From: Strigamia acuminata
Taxonomy: Eukaryota > Arthropoda > Chilopoda > Geophilomorpha > Linotaeniidae
Length of the DNA: 64,000 nt
NCBI GenBank assembly: GCA_949358305.1
Contig: OX442314.1
Location: 23,057,060 to 23,121,059, forward strand
Direction of reading: 5' to 3'
The position numbers and the translations under genes are program-made. Below the pieces are notes generated by a model. That model ran no database searches and was not told the DNA's origin. It saw only the letters and a program-made list of their open reading frames with translations. Positions 49,101 through 60,200 of the stretch are shown piece after piece; the first letter of the stretch is position 1; each line of letters begins with the position of its first letter.

Positions 49101-52082
49101 ACAAATGGGTTTAATTTTAAACGCTGCGCACCCTGCTTTACTCAGTTTATTTTATTATTAGCCTAATTACTAATAAAATGAAAGTACGAGTGAAAATATT
49201 TTGCCACTGTATATTGCAGTAGGTATTCAGCTTCTTTGAGTTCCTCTGAAATTGAGGATCTTTCGCCCATGTCACTTCTACACCCTGGTGAGCACTCCTC
49301 CAAACCCAAATCGAAATTGGGACGCCTCAAATTTGAGCATGATTACTTCAGAAGGAAGAGGAAGGATTCGTCCACGACTGATGACTTTGAGATTGAAGCG
49401 AGGAAAAATTCGATTGATTCCTCTTCTGAATCATTGGTAACGTGTGCAATGTTTTTTTTTTGTTTTTTTTTTTAATTTTACTTTAATTTTATTAATCAAT
49501 TTATTTATTTATTTTAAGGATTCGGCAACGGTTAAAGATGTTGTGACAAATATTGTGTCAGTTGTGTCGGAAAAATATCCGGACGAAATGCAAAGTCAGC
49601 CGCTTATTATTGTTTTGGGCGATTCAAAAATTAAGAAAATGAATCTTATTGGCAAAAGTAGGTTTTTGTTTACTTAAATCATTATGAAAATCTAATTAAT
49701 GTGTTTTTTTTTTAGGTGATGATACGAATAAACAAATGATTTTAGCTGAATCGATGACTCAAGACAGCGAAGTTGAAACGTTAGCGGTGAAAGAATCGAA
49801 CACGAGTTCTAACAGTTCTAATAGACAGGATAAAATGGAGGATTCTAGTGGTAAATTTAATTTATGAGGATAAAAAAAAAACTTGTTTTTTTTATTTTTT
49901 TTAAATTGTTTTTTAGGTCGACAAGAAAAGAAAACGATTGAATTAGCGACGGAAAGTCAAAATGAAATCAAAGATGAGCAAATACCGGATCAAACTGTTT
50001 TGCTTAAAATGTGTCTGGATGCTTTGCGACAATGTTTGCAGCGCTTTCCGCAACATTATAAATCTCTCTACAGACTCGCATATTTTCATAGCAGGTCGAA
50101 ATTCAACAAGGTTAATTAATTAATTGATATTTTAATGTTCGATTGAATCGCTTCAATACTTGATTTATTTTTTTTAATTTTTAGCAATTACAATGGAGTC
50201 GAGATTTTCTCTTAGGCCGAAGCATTCCTTGGCAGCAATTGAGTTACATGCCGAGTCAGGGGTTGTTTAATGAAAGGAAAAATTCAAATTTGTTTAATGT
50301 AAGATAACGAGAAAGAAAACCAGACGTGGTTCTATAATTGCGCTTTATTTGCAGGGAATTTGGCGAATTCCAAACGACGAAATCGATAGACCGGGCAGTT
50401 TTTGCTCCCACATGTATCGCTCTGTAAAACTTCTTGGAGAAGTTTTGCTGCAGTTGAAAGATTTTTTCGTTCTCGCAAATTTGCTCACGCAACTCTATCG
50501 TACTCCAGAAGCGGGAAAGTGCGTATAAATGATTACATAACGTATGATTTGCATAGTTGATTCAAATTCTTTATTTCTAGGAAGTTTCTGCGCGACAATG
50601 ACCGATTAATCGTCGCCAACCTGATTCAAGGTCTAACAATGGATGCACTTATGGAAGAAATGAATCGCTGGTGTGGTGTTCCGTCTAAATTTCGAGAAAA
50701 CGAAGACAAAGCCGTTAAACATGTGCTTTTAGTGTCCAAGATTTGGCATATTTTGATCAAAGTTTCTGAAAAATGCAGCGAGGTGAATAAGTTGTTCGAA
50801 GATGTTTTTCGCATTTACATAAAATGTGTGGAGGTAAATAAAAATTCGAATATTTCTGCCATTTAAATTCTATTACTACAATCAATTTTCATTGAAATAG
50901 ATCCCTGAAACGTCCAATCTGCTAGATCAGGCTTTAAAATTTTGCCAACAACAACAAAGCATGTCCCGAGCCATGAAAATGTCAACGATGGTCCAGATGG
51001 ATTTGCTGCGAAACTCTCAATCCCTTTTACTAACCGGTGGATTAGAAATGGAAAAGAAAATTAAATCGATTCCAGAGTACACGAAACTGACGCCTCATTC
51101 GGAAACAACGAGAATCGATTACGTCCACAACAAATCACAATTCGAAACGACTCGGATCGATTACATTCACAAATCGCAGATGGAAATGCCCAACAAAGAG
51201 AAACCGAATTTGCCGACGAGCAAAAGCGTCTCGACAACCGCAGAAAACGTGTCCAAAAAAGGCGTTTGGGTGTCCAACGCGATCCCCGTCGAAGGCGTCG
51301 TTATTGGTTCGATGACCATTACTCCGGTTGGCGCAAACTCGCCGTCACCCGAAGGATTAATGAGTCGTTTACCGTCCAGTACAAAATCGCCGCGCGGGCC
51401 GCTCAATTTATCCACTACGAATCCGGCAAGACCGGCCACGGCGACACCGAGCAGCAACATAACTAGAAATCCTCCTCCGTCGACATCGAGTGCCAAGTTT
51501 GCGCCTTCGTTCGATCCCAGTCGATTGACCGCCGACGTGCAATCGAAAATTACGTCGCTGGACCCGGTCGAACATGCAAAGACGACAAAGGCGTTGTCGG
51601 GTTATCAGATGGAGTTTTTGAAGCAAATCAGCCAAACGCAGACTGTGCCGACGTCGTTCAAGCCGCGGGGAAGGGGAACGGGGAAAATTGCTTTTCAACC
51701 TCAGACGTGGGGATCGCGAACTTCCGCCGTCGTTTCGTCGGCTAATAAGTCAACGTTGGATCTGTCAGTTAAAAACGAACCGGTGGAAATGACGTCTTCC
51801 AGTTTGACGAATTTTCCGACCGATTTGTCGGTTTCGGCGTCGAGTGAACCGGAATCGACGCCGCCTAAGCCTTCGTCGTTGAGATCTATTAGGATTTCGA
51901 CTCAGGAACCTGCAAAGAGAATTGTAGGGCCTCTGAATTTGAAATCTACGTCCAACTTTGTTGGGTTGTGTACGAAAGTGTCTCCGCCAACTGTCACGGC
52001 GCCCGTTGTTACTACCCCGTTTGAAGTTATTGACATTTCTTCTAGTTCTAGCTCAGAACCAGAAGGAAGGCAAAATGAATGA
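43142..52082 (+). CDS. CABIN1: Calcineurin-binding protein Cabin-1 (HIRA H3.3 chaperone complex), complete
   Basis: Thirty-eight exons give 2087 residues (human about 2220): 43142-43144, 43340-43423, 43485-43832, 43896-43974, 44061-44190, 44243-44291, 44348-44448, 44509-44575, 44631-44805, 44865-45037, 45104-45183, 45241-45308, 45368-45515, 45583-45660, 45725-45764, 45833-45918, 45973-46103, 46187-46257, 46315-46411, 46470-46606, 46662-46867, 46942-47109, 47165-47254, 47312-47519, 47585-47741, 47798-47882, 47949-48159, 48217-48366, 48426-48728, 48794-48936, 49220-49436, 49519-49657, 49716-49850, 49917-50110, 50185-50298, 50355-50518, 50581-50833, 50901-52082. The protein starts MIRMSALN, as in vertebrates. 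N-terminal TPRs ([25 protein letters not shown]), [51 protein letters not shown] and [15 protein letters not shown] are conserved landmarks. Family role: nuclear scaffold with HIRA and UBN1 for replication-independent H3.3 deposition; it also represses calcineurin and MEF2. The 394-codon last exon is Ser/Pro/Thr-rich and low in conservation; I see no clear PxIxIT calcineurin site. Most introns are 50-90 bp. Confidence 0.95.
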
Positions 52083-52162
52083 ATTAATCAGTCATAATGA
52101 TTGCTACTGCCTAAAGTTTGTTTTGTTTTATTTATTTAGAGTTTTGTTTGTATTTTTATATG

Positions 52163-52168
52163 AATAAA
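52163..52168 (+). terminator. Poly(A) hexamer of CABIN1
   Basis: AATAAA 81 nt after the CABIN1 stop codon, the first on the plus strand. Confidence 0.6.
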
Positions 52169-52201
52169 ATGTTGCATTAAAATTATCAAATTCTTAGTAT
52201 T

Positions 52202-52207
52202 TTTATT
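52202..52207 (-). terminator. Poly(A) hexamer for the minus-strand small ORF
   Basis: AATAAA on the minus strand, starting within one base of the end of the TAA stop of the ORF at 52207-52491. It supports a transcript ending here, tail to tail with CABIN1, but the sequence is AT-rich enough for chance. Confidence 0.35.
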
Positions 52208-52491
52208 TATTTACTTGTTTTAATATCGAAACTGAAAACATTGCACCGCGTCCAGACAGCTGTGTGGTCCGCACAGGGTTGGTCGTTTTCATTAAAATTT
52301 TTAATGAAATAGTTACACCGTATTTGGACTGCAAATTGGTTCGTGAATTCGATTAAATCGATAGTATTGGAAATCAATTCCAACTTGGCCGAGCAAAGTG
52401 CATCGAAAGCGGCCGGCGTGCAGCCCATTTCCATACGCTCTCCCTCGTCAGACATCTTGCATTTGTCCGACCAGCTGTATGGACGAGACAT
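52207..52491 (-). CDS. Small ORF of unknown function, convergent with CABIN1
   Basis: An unspliced 94-residue frame starting MSRPYSWSDKCKMSDEG, with an in-frame stop two codons before its ATG. It has five cysteines and no signal peptide or membrane helix. Composition is protein-like and mixed, less biased than nearby chance frames, and its GC content is above that of the flanks. The stop is directly followed by a poly(A) hexamer. I do not recognise the family. A GC-rich stretch at 52501-52570 just upstream could be its promoter. It may instead be the last exon of a minus-strand gene interrupted further right. About a one in three chance of being real. Confidence 0.33.
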   Translation of the reverse strand: MSRPYSWSDKCKMSDEGERMEMGCTPAAFDALCSAKLELISNTIDLIEFTNQFAVQIRCNYFIKNFNENDQPCADHTAVWTRCNVFSFDIKTSK

Positions 52492-52560
52492 TCCTTAGTC
52501 GACGCCGACATCGCCATCGCCGAACACCACCTTGAGCTACTCCGGAGTCGTCGCCATTGC

Positions 52561-52900
52561 TAGGGCCGTCTTAACACTTTTTAACGCTCTGGGCTTAAAA
52601 AAATCAGTCTCCCCTTGTCTCTTGTCGTAATTAAAAAAAAATCATTTATACATTTACATTTCCTAGGGTATACTTGTAGTGCATTCGTGTTTTTGGGGGA
52701 TGCTGGTGCCCCACTCCCACCCCCCTCGAAAAGAAGTAGCGGTAAGCATTTTTGTGAAAAAGAAATTTGAATTAAAAAATTCATTTTTGGACCTACAAAT
52801 GCATTTTCGAACATAAAAATACATCTTTCGGGGTGGCGCCCCCTGACCTGTGACGCCCGTGTGTTTTACACACTATCAACAATGTGTAGGAACGGGCCTA
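52561..52900. mobile_element. Possible degenerate DNA-transposon relic
   Basis: The left end TAGGGCCGTCTTAACAC and the inverse of the right end (TAGGCCCGTTCCTACAC) are similar, and blocks such as GGTGCCCC and GTGGCGCCCCC lie inside. No target duplication is evident. No coding capacity. Confidence 0.3.
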
Positions 52901-53068
52901 CACGTTCAGCTTATATTTGAACACTCATGAAGACTCTTTGTAGGAGGCGCCTAGCATACTTCTCTGCCCGGCACACCTCTTCTCCTGGCATACTTCGGTT
53001 GTTCTTAGCAACTTAACCTAACCTAACAATGGCATACATTGGGGCAGATGTACAGAACAACCCATACT

Positions 53069-53153
53069 TCTCTGCCCGGCACCCCTCTCTGTCCGGCACT
53101 CTTCTCTGCTCGGCACCCTTCTCTGCCCGGCGCCCCTCTCTGCCCGGCGCCGC
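53069..53153. repeat. Minisatellite, five 17-bp units abutting an LTR
   Basis: Five back-to-back units beginning at 53069, 53086, 53103, 53120 and 53137, each of the form TCTCTGCCCGGCACCCC with one to four changes. A lone related unit sits at 52961-52977. The array ends one base before the LTR of the retrotransposon. Confidence 0.9.
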
Positions 53154-53226
53154 TTGTCGTGATTCGGCTTTGTGGTTAAAGATAATAAATAATACACTCG
53201 GGAATACAATATATTTCAAATACTGC

Positions 53227-53232
53227 TTTATT
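53227..53232 (-). terminator. Poly(A) hexamer in the LTR
   Basis: AATAAA on the minus strand, about 70 bp before the LTR end and about 380 bp after the TATA box. This is the expected position for the end of the R region. Confidence 0.55.
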
Positions 53233-53614
53233 AAAACACGCTTACTAATACAAATATAAGTCAAGATGTTTCCTGTGTTGGTCCTCGGATTCGGCTGCGA
53301 ATACGAGTTGCCGCTAAACAATGGCGGATCCAATTGTTTAGTCCTACGCGTGGTCTATGTTTGTTGTCTAGGGTATTTCCACGTGTTATTATGAACACGC
53401 GAGAATTCGCTTTCTCGTGCGAATTAAACGAATATCGTTCGAATATTTATTCTAGCGTAGATTGGCTACGCTAAATAAATGTGGCTGTTGTACAGTTGAA
53501 ATGGTCAGCGGGCACCGGTCCTCGATCAATCCGTGAAACGGCCTGAAAGGTGAGGTAAATGGTGCTCTTGCTGAAATGTGGTAACTGTAGTGTCGTTTCC
53601 GGTCAAGCATTGGC

Positions 53615-53622
53615 TATATATA
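53615..53622 (-). promoter_or_regulatory. LTR TATA box
   Basis: TATATATA on the minus strand in the U3 part of the LTR, about 165 bp from the LTR start. A transcription start roughly 30 bp further (near 53585) is inferred. Confidence 0.5.
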
Positions 53623-53785
53623 TTAACCGGAAATGACGTCATATGCAAATCCTTCTGATTATGCAGGTTCGCAGAAACACGCGACTAGTCAGTCTAGTCG
53701 GTATTTCTAGCGCGCTCTAGTGGCGAGTATTAGTAACACAATAATCACCGCTAATTACTTCTTCAGGTGATGCTGAATCACCACA

Positions 53786-53798
53786 CGTCCCTCCCCGA
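53786..53798 (-). other. Polypurine tract priming plus-strand synthesis
   Basis: TCGGGGAGGGACG on the minus strand, immediately before the LTR start. A second G-run lies near 53813-53820. Confidence 0.6.
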
Positions 53799-53979
53799 GA
53801 ATAAATCATCGGGGCCCCCCCTTTAAATAAAGGTGGAGCAGTATCTTTAATCATAAATAATCTTTTTATTAAATAATGATGAATGATGAACAAAATATTT
53901 TACATTCTTGAAATTGATACATAAATAATTTCAGGTTTTTTTAGAGAAGACAGTCTTCTCGTTATGAATATGTAATTAA

Positions 53980-56900
53980 TTATTTCTTCAAGTTATCGGC
54001 GTAACTTGGCTTATCTTCCGAACTTGGTTCGTCCAGGTTGGGAGATGTGGTCAATTTTGAAGAGTAGTCCGAGGGGTCTTCGCTCTCGTTCAAGTAGAAA
54101 CGTAAGTGACCTGGTGCTTCCAGCGGATTCCCCGTTCGTTCGTGGGCCCAAATTGGCGGCAAAAAGGGCGACATTCCCTGATTGGTGTGATGGATTCTTT
54201 GGGCCTCGGCAATGCTGGTTGGCGCGCGATGGGCTCGGAGTAGTCGTTGATGCTGGATGAAGCGATCGCCTCCGGCTCCAGCTTCGATAGCGTTCTTCAT
54301 CCAGACATAAAGAGAATAGCCACGGTCTGGGGTTTGGAGTAATTTTGTTTCAGTATCCTTCGTCAAGGACAACCCCGGGAAGTACATCCGGAGTCTGGCG
54401 GCGATCTGAGGTTCGGCCGTCTTTGAAGCTTTCATGCTCGATTTTGGGCGGAGCAATTTTCCTTTTGTTTCCTTCTTTTTGAGCGAGACTGGTTCGGCCA
54501 GTGGTTCGGAAGGTCTATTTTCCTTCGGCGGAGGCGGAGGAGGAGGCGTCGGATCCCTGGGAGCCGGAGTTTCCACGACGGGTGTGGTCACTGAAGACGA
54601 CGGGCGTGGGTGTTGGATGATCGCTCGAACGTTCTGATAGGAGGTCTCTGGATCCGGGTCCTGGGCCACCATTTGGGCTCGAATTACTGCCGCAGAGGGC
54701 ACTAGGCGGGTCCAGCTGTCTACGAGAGCCGGCGGGACTTGGAAACCCTCGTGGGCCACCACGATCCAGGCTGCCACAGCAACACGTGCGTTTCGGAAGG
54801 TGGCGGCGGCCAGCAAAATCGACATCAAGTCGGTAATGGCAACCACGATCCTCGTATTCCAATTTGGATGATCCCGATTTTTGTTCTGCGTATATTCAAT
54901 CGAGATCCGCTGAAGGTTCGTGATGACGTTTTGGATCACGTTTTGTTGGTAGGAGTCCATCTCGCACAAAAGCGCTCTAGCTTGCTCCACGGTCGTTACC
55001 TCCAGAAACTGTTGCAACGTTACCTCCGAAGGGTTGATTGGAGTCGAGGCTTGGATGACTGCTGGGGCTGGCAACATCGGATTGGGTCCCGTGGATGTCG
55101 TTGGCTGAGGCACAGATCTGACCAGACGTCTTGATTTTTCCGGTTCGGGCTTGTCCCAAACGATTGGAGTTCTCGTTGAAGTTGAGGCTTCGGGGATAGT
55201 TGGGAGAGGTTCGACTTTGGCCGGTCCAAAGCGAGCTTCTCGATGTCTGAGTTGTTCTTCAGAACTCAGTGTCGGTGCGCCGATTATCACTTTCTTGCGA
55301 AAGGCGCTTGGGAGGCTGACGCTGGATGTTACGCTTCTCGTCTGCGAGAGTTCCGGCTTGATGAAAGCACTTGGCGCCGTCTCTAGACTCGAGGCGGTCG
55401 AGGGAGTCGGGCGGTAGACTGGTTTCGGCTGCATTTGTTGGTATTGCATAACTACCGCGAGGAGGTCCGCCTGAGTATACATCTTCTTTTGCTCGGGGAC
55501 CTCGTCGATAATTACCTCATCGTCGATCTTCATTGGTTCGGGACTGTCCCGAATTGATCGTGTATCTTCGCAGCGCCTCCTATCTCGCTGTCGAATTTCT
55601 TCTTCACGATACGCTTTCCATGAACGTGCGCGACTCTCCGATCCTCTCCTTCTTCGTTCGTCTTGTAGACGGAGGTTCTCTCGTTCACGTCGGGCTCTTT
55701 CATCACGTTCGCGCAGGAACTCCTCTCGGTGTCTATTCCAGGATTCCTTGTTTTCTTCCCGCCGTCGGAAGTAATTTCTACGATAATCGTCCCAATTTTC
55801 TTGGTTCCTATCGCGTCGGCGTTGATCTTCTCGGCGGTCGGGGCGTTCGCGTACATTTTCTCTTCTTCGGCTGGTTGACGGGGCATCCCTGGATTGAAAT
55901 CGCGATGTTTGTGGGATCTCCGTCTTTCCCAGGCGAGAGAGAGCGCTTGGTTTGGCCAGGCGTTTCTCTGTCGCGGGTTTCTTATTCTGCGCGCTGCTGG
56001 AAGTGCTTGGCTTGTCCAGGCATGGTTTCTTCGCTGAGCAGCCTGCTTCGTCGTGCTCGTTGGAGAGACGTTTCTCGGCCTTCTGGCGTTTGCGACCAAA
56101 GAAGCCCAAAAAATGCAATTGATGCATTGCTCGTTGCGAGGTGATGAAACCGTGTCTCGGTCTCCAATCTGGGCGGTCGGGCCGGTCTTCGCGGATCTGA
56201 AGGAGCCAAAACCTGATTTCCTCGGTCGAGTAACCGTCCGGCTGTAGATAATTGAAAACCTCGTCATGTGCGGTCCGCCTTACTTCTTCGTAATATGCCA
56301 TATGAATCTGGTGTTTTTCTTCATCTGTTTCGGCGTCGCGCCATTGTTCGTAAACGTCCCATCCTCGCTGGTCGTCAGGAAAGGCGGCTCGGATTAGTGG
56401 ATTCGGGATTGGCGCTGGCGGGTCCATATTTCTCGAGATAACTGCCCGTAAAGCTGCTTGATATTGGCGCGGCATGTAGTGGATCAACGTTTGCTGGCTG
56501 GACCAGTAGCGGCTGATCGCACGGGACAATAAAAGGCGAATTTTCCATGGTTCAAAGTCGACCGCTTCTTCGAGCGCTTGTCGGAACAGTATGGGGATTA
56601 CTTCGCGCCATAAGCTGCCTGCGGAAACTCTTTTCGGGTCGATTTGCCCCCACGTAGTGCGATATCCGTCCTAAATATTAGAATATTAATAAATATATTA
56701 GGATCGTTGATTAATTTGTCATATTTTTGTAGAGATTCTTTCGTCTAACACAAGATGGCGTCATGGTCGGCCATGTGCTTTTCGACCACGTGTCTTGAAG
56801 TTAATTTTTCTTTCGGTATTTGATTAATTTTGATAATTTGTCACTTAAAGTTAAATTATTTCTTCGTTTGTGGTCAGTCCACGAACTTATTTCGTATTTT

Positions 56901-57089
56901 TGATTATCGATAATTGAATTTTTTCTATTTTTTACTTACGTCGGGTTGGACATCGGGTTCATTGGGTTCGTCCCAATTTCCCTCTTCGTTGTTTACAATG
57001 ATTTGTAACAAATCCACTTGATCTTCATCGTCATCCTCGGAAGCGTTGTTTACGGCCCGTTCAATTTCTTTCTTCCAATCATTTCTCAT
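53980..57089 (-). CDS. Third gene of the Ty3/Gypsy element, spliced, unknown function
   Basis: Two exons: 56940-57089 (150 nt, start ATG 57087-57089) and 53980-56670. The donor is an exact GTAAGT. The acceptor TAG is also an in-frame stop that blocks the exon 2 frame, and the junction is phase 0. The product is about 946 residues. Residues 1-50 are acidic (SEDDDEDQVD). About 90-240 is a mixed, possibly folded part. About 317-422 is extremely rich in Arg and Glu (RRRDRNQENW, RERDERARRE). A Ser/Thr/Pro region follows with a run of seven prolines. The C-terminal 200 residues again look foldable (RMYFPGLSLTKD, FLPPIWAHER). There is no signal peptide or membrane helix, so it is not an envelope. 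I do not recognise the family. It lies 178 nt after the pol stop and 194 bp before the LTR, so it belongs to the element. RNA binding is a guess from the charged region only. Confidence 0.7.
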
Positions 57090-57267
57090 TTTTCGGAAAC
57101 TAATTTGATTTCACGGCTGTCTCGAGGTGATCGTTGCTTAGTCGGAGATGACAGTGATAAGTGTGGGTCGGGTTAGAGGTTAACTATTAGTCTCATGTCA
57201 TCTTTGATTGGTTTGGCCAATTAAGACGCATTGTGGGACGTAACAGGTGTCCCCCCTGTGGTTGTTT

Positions 57268-60200
57268 TTATCGATTGTTTGAGACAATGGCCGGAGTCGC
57301 TTTTTGTTTTCCGACGAGTTTCCCGTCTTTTATGAACGGGTTTGGCTTGTGTCGGCGCATACCGTATATTTTATCAGGTTTGGGGATTCCTGTAGTCTTC
57401 TTTTTGTTTGATTGCTTTCCTTTTTTAGGAGATTCTGCGACTATTTCCTCCCTCCCCGAAATCTCATCCGGGGCGTCGGCCACTTCGAGTAACTCATCTT
57501 GAACTAAATTGGTTGGGCCAGTTTGTTCATCTAAAAACATGTCGCGAATAATTGGATTTTTCGCTGGTTTCGTCTGATATTCCGTCCAAGCCTCTTGAGG
57601 AAACTCAGGTAAGTATGGAGTTAATTCTCGGGCGTGGATCGATCTAAAATTAACGTTATCTGCCAATCTTTTTAGCTTGAAAGCGTTTCCGCCGTGGGCT
57701 TCGAGTATGACGTACGGGCCGTCGCGTTTGTCTGCTAAGCCTGCGTGGATCCCCTTATCGGCGCTGGACTGAATATGTGTGTCTTTCCAGACGAGGTCAT
57801 TGACTTTAAAATTGCAGAAGGGCCGATCCTTTCCAGCAATGCTAATACGATCTCTCATGTCGAATATGTGTGACATCATGTGCTGATAAGTGGCCGAAAT
57901 TATTTGCTCCAGTCTGTCGACATAAATATGAGGCTTCTCAGGATCAATTTCCAGTATTTCCTCCGGTATTCGTGGGTCCCAGGGTACTCTGAGTTCCCGA
58001 GCGAAGTTTAGAAACGCGGGAGAAAATTTGCGGTTCCTTGAGATCGTTGTGCGGATGCTGAAGGCAATTTCACGAAGATATTCGTCCCAGCTGGAGTGAA
58101 CATCGGTGAAAATTGCTAGTGCATATTTTATATCGCGATTTAACCTTTCGACGGGATTGGCCCGTGGATTATAGGTTGATGTATATGATGTCTCGATGTC
58201 GAATTTTTTACAGAAGTCTTTATACAAATTTGACGCGAATTGTGGTCCATTATCGGAGATTAATTTTCGAGGGAATCCAAAATGAAGCGCCACTTCGTAC
58301 AAACATCGAATGATTTTTTGCTTAGTTGGTCTCTCCATTGGAAAGAGTTCGGGCCATCCAGTCGCGACATCCATGATTACTAATATATATTTGTTTTTAT
58401 TGGATGACGTGGGTTTTGGGCCCATTAAATCCACGCTCCAGCAATCGAAGGGTGCGAAAGGGCCAAGTGAGATTCTCTCGTAGTTCTTGGGCGTCCTCGG
58501 CTTGCACGCTTGGCATCTGGGGCAGTGATGAATAAAACGAACAATATCTCGGGTCATTTTTGGCCAGAAATAAAGTTGATTTGCTCGGTAGATCGTTCTG
58601 GCCACTCCAGAATGTCCGGCGAGCGGGTGTCCGTGGACCATCCACAGAAACCTTGTCAGCAGACTCCTGGGTATAACGACTTTCATCGAAGTTCCTGTCT
58701 CCGTCAGATCATCGCGGAAATTCGGGTGGTGTTTTAGTAGAAGTCCATCCTCGATTAAGTACGTGGAGGCTTCTCTTTCGAATTCTTCACGTTGGATTTC
58801 GTCGAAATTCTCGTCGGGAAATATTTTATCTGTGATGAAGTCTCGATAAGTTTTACAGAAGTCGTCTGCCATCTGGGCGGCTATTAATTCGTCCCTGGTG
58901 GGCGGTTTGCTATTCGTCCCCTTGCTTACGTGGGCGACGAATGCTCGAACGTACTTGTCGGAGATTCGAGGTTCTATTGTTAGCTCATAATTTGGGTGAG
59001 CGTCCTTGACCGACTGGTACGCTCGGAGCCAATAACTGTAATAATTCTGGTCTCCTGACTCGAGTTTCTCCTTGGGTAATTCGTTTAGCTTTTTAAATTC
59101 CCATTTTCGGACGGGGTTCGGACAGTAGAAGAGGCGTGAGTCGTCCTCTCCGCAGTCGGTCTCGTCTTCGGGGTCTGAAGCTGGGGCTCGTGAGAGGGCG
59201 TCTGCCACGACGTTGAATTTTCCGGGTCGGTATTCAATGATTAAGTCACAAGCCATTAATTCTAGCTGCCAGCGAGCCATTCTTCCGGACGGTTCCTTCA
59301 ACGCCATTAACCACTTTAGTGCTTCGTGGTCAGTTTGTACGTTGAACTTGGTAAATTCCAGGTATGGTCTGAATTTTCGGATTGCCCAGACGACGGCTAG
59401 ACATTCTAACTCTGTCGCATTATAATTCTTTTCGGCTGCTTGTAATTTCCGGCTGATGAACATCGTCGGGACCTCTAACACTACTCCGTCGATGTCATGC
59501 TTTTGAAGCAACGCAGCACCTAGGCCAATTCGACTGGCGTCGGTGTGAAGAGTGAATTCTCGATTAAGATCTGGTAGGGGAATTCGTTTTACATCGATCA
59601 GCATTTGTTTTATTTTGTTAAACGATGTTTCGCAGTGGTCAGTCCACTCGAAATCTTCATCGTTGCGTAACAGATCTGTGATGGGCGCCGCGACGTCTGC
59701 CAAATTTGGGAGCAATCGATTGAAGAAATTCACCATGCCCATGAAACGTTGGACTCCTTTTACATCTTCCGGGGCGGGGAACTGGCTAATCGCCTGGGTC
59801 TTTTTCGGGTCGATGGATAGGCCACCTGTTCCGACTGTGTAACCCAGGAATGCCAATTCTTTGCGGCAAAATTTACTTTTCCCTGGATGAATGTTTAGAC
59901 CGGCTTTTGTGAGTCGCTCCATGACGTCATTCACGTGTATCAGGTGATCTTCAAAAGTTTGGGAGACTATGACTATATCATCGAGGTAAGCCCATGCGTA
60001 TTTGTGTAAGGCATCGCCGAGAACTTTTTCTATTAGTTTTTGAAAGGTGGCGGGTGCGTTTACTAACCCGAAGGGCATTACATTAAACATCAGTCGACCC
60101 TGTGGTGCCCAAAAAGCTGTTTTCTCTTTATCCTCTTCCCGCAATTCAACCTGCCAGTAACCCTTGGACAAGTCCATGGTCGTGACCCAGTTAAATGGGG

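Larger units (their letters stand above)
53155..53785 (-). repeat. 3' long terminal repeat of the Ty3/Gypsy element
   Basis: On the minus strand it begins TGTGGTGATTC and ends GAATCACGACA, an 11-bp terminal inverted repeat with one mismatch, in the usual TG...CA form. It directly follows a purine tract (53786-53798). Inside are a TATATATA promoter box at 53615-53622 and AATAAA at 53227-53232. The length is 631 bp. The partner 5' LTR is beyond the right window edge, so the boundaries rest on these signals alone. The 5 bp on the left (CCGCT) would be the target duplication if the matching copy exists. Confidence 0.75.

Noticed and set aside
52581-52814. Minus-strand 77-codon frame
   Set aside because: It lies within the probable transposon relic at 52561-52900 and is not protein-like.
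53013-53027. Telomere-like (CCTAA)n motif
   Set aside because: Only two to three units; too short to be interstitial telomere rather than chance.
55533-56267. Long frames on the plus strand and in the other minus frame inside the third retroelement gene
   Set aside because: They are shadows of the Arg/Glu-rich coding sequence, whose codon composition keeps other frames open.
53980-57089. Calling the third retroelement gene an envelope (errantivirus-like element)
   Set aside because: No signal peptide, no membrane helix, no cleavage site and no glycoprotein-like cysteine pattern.
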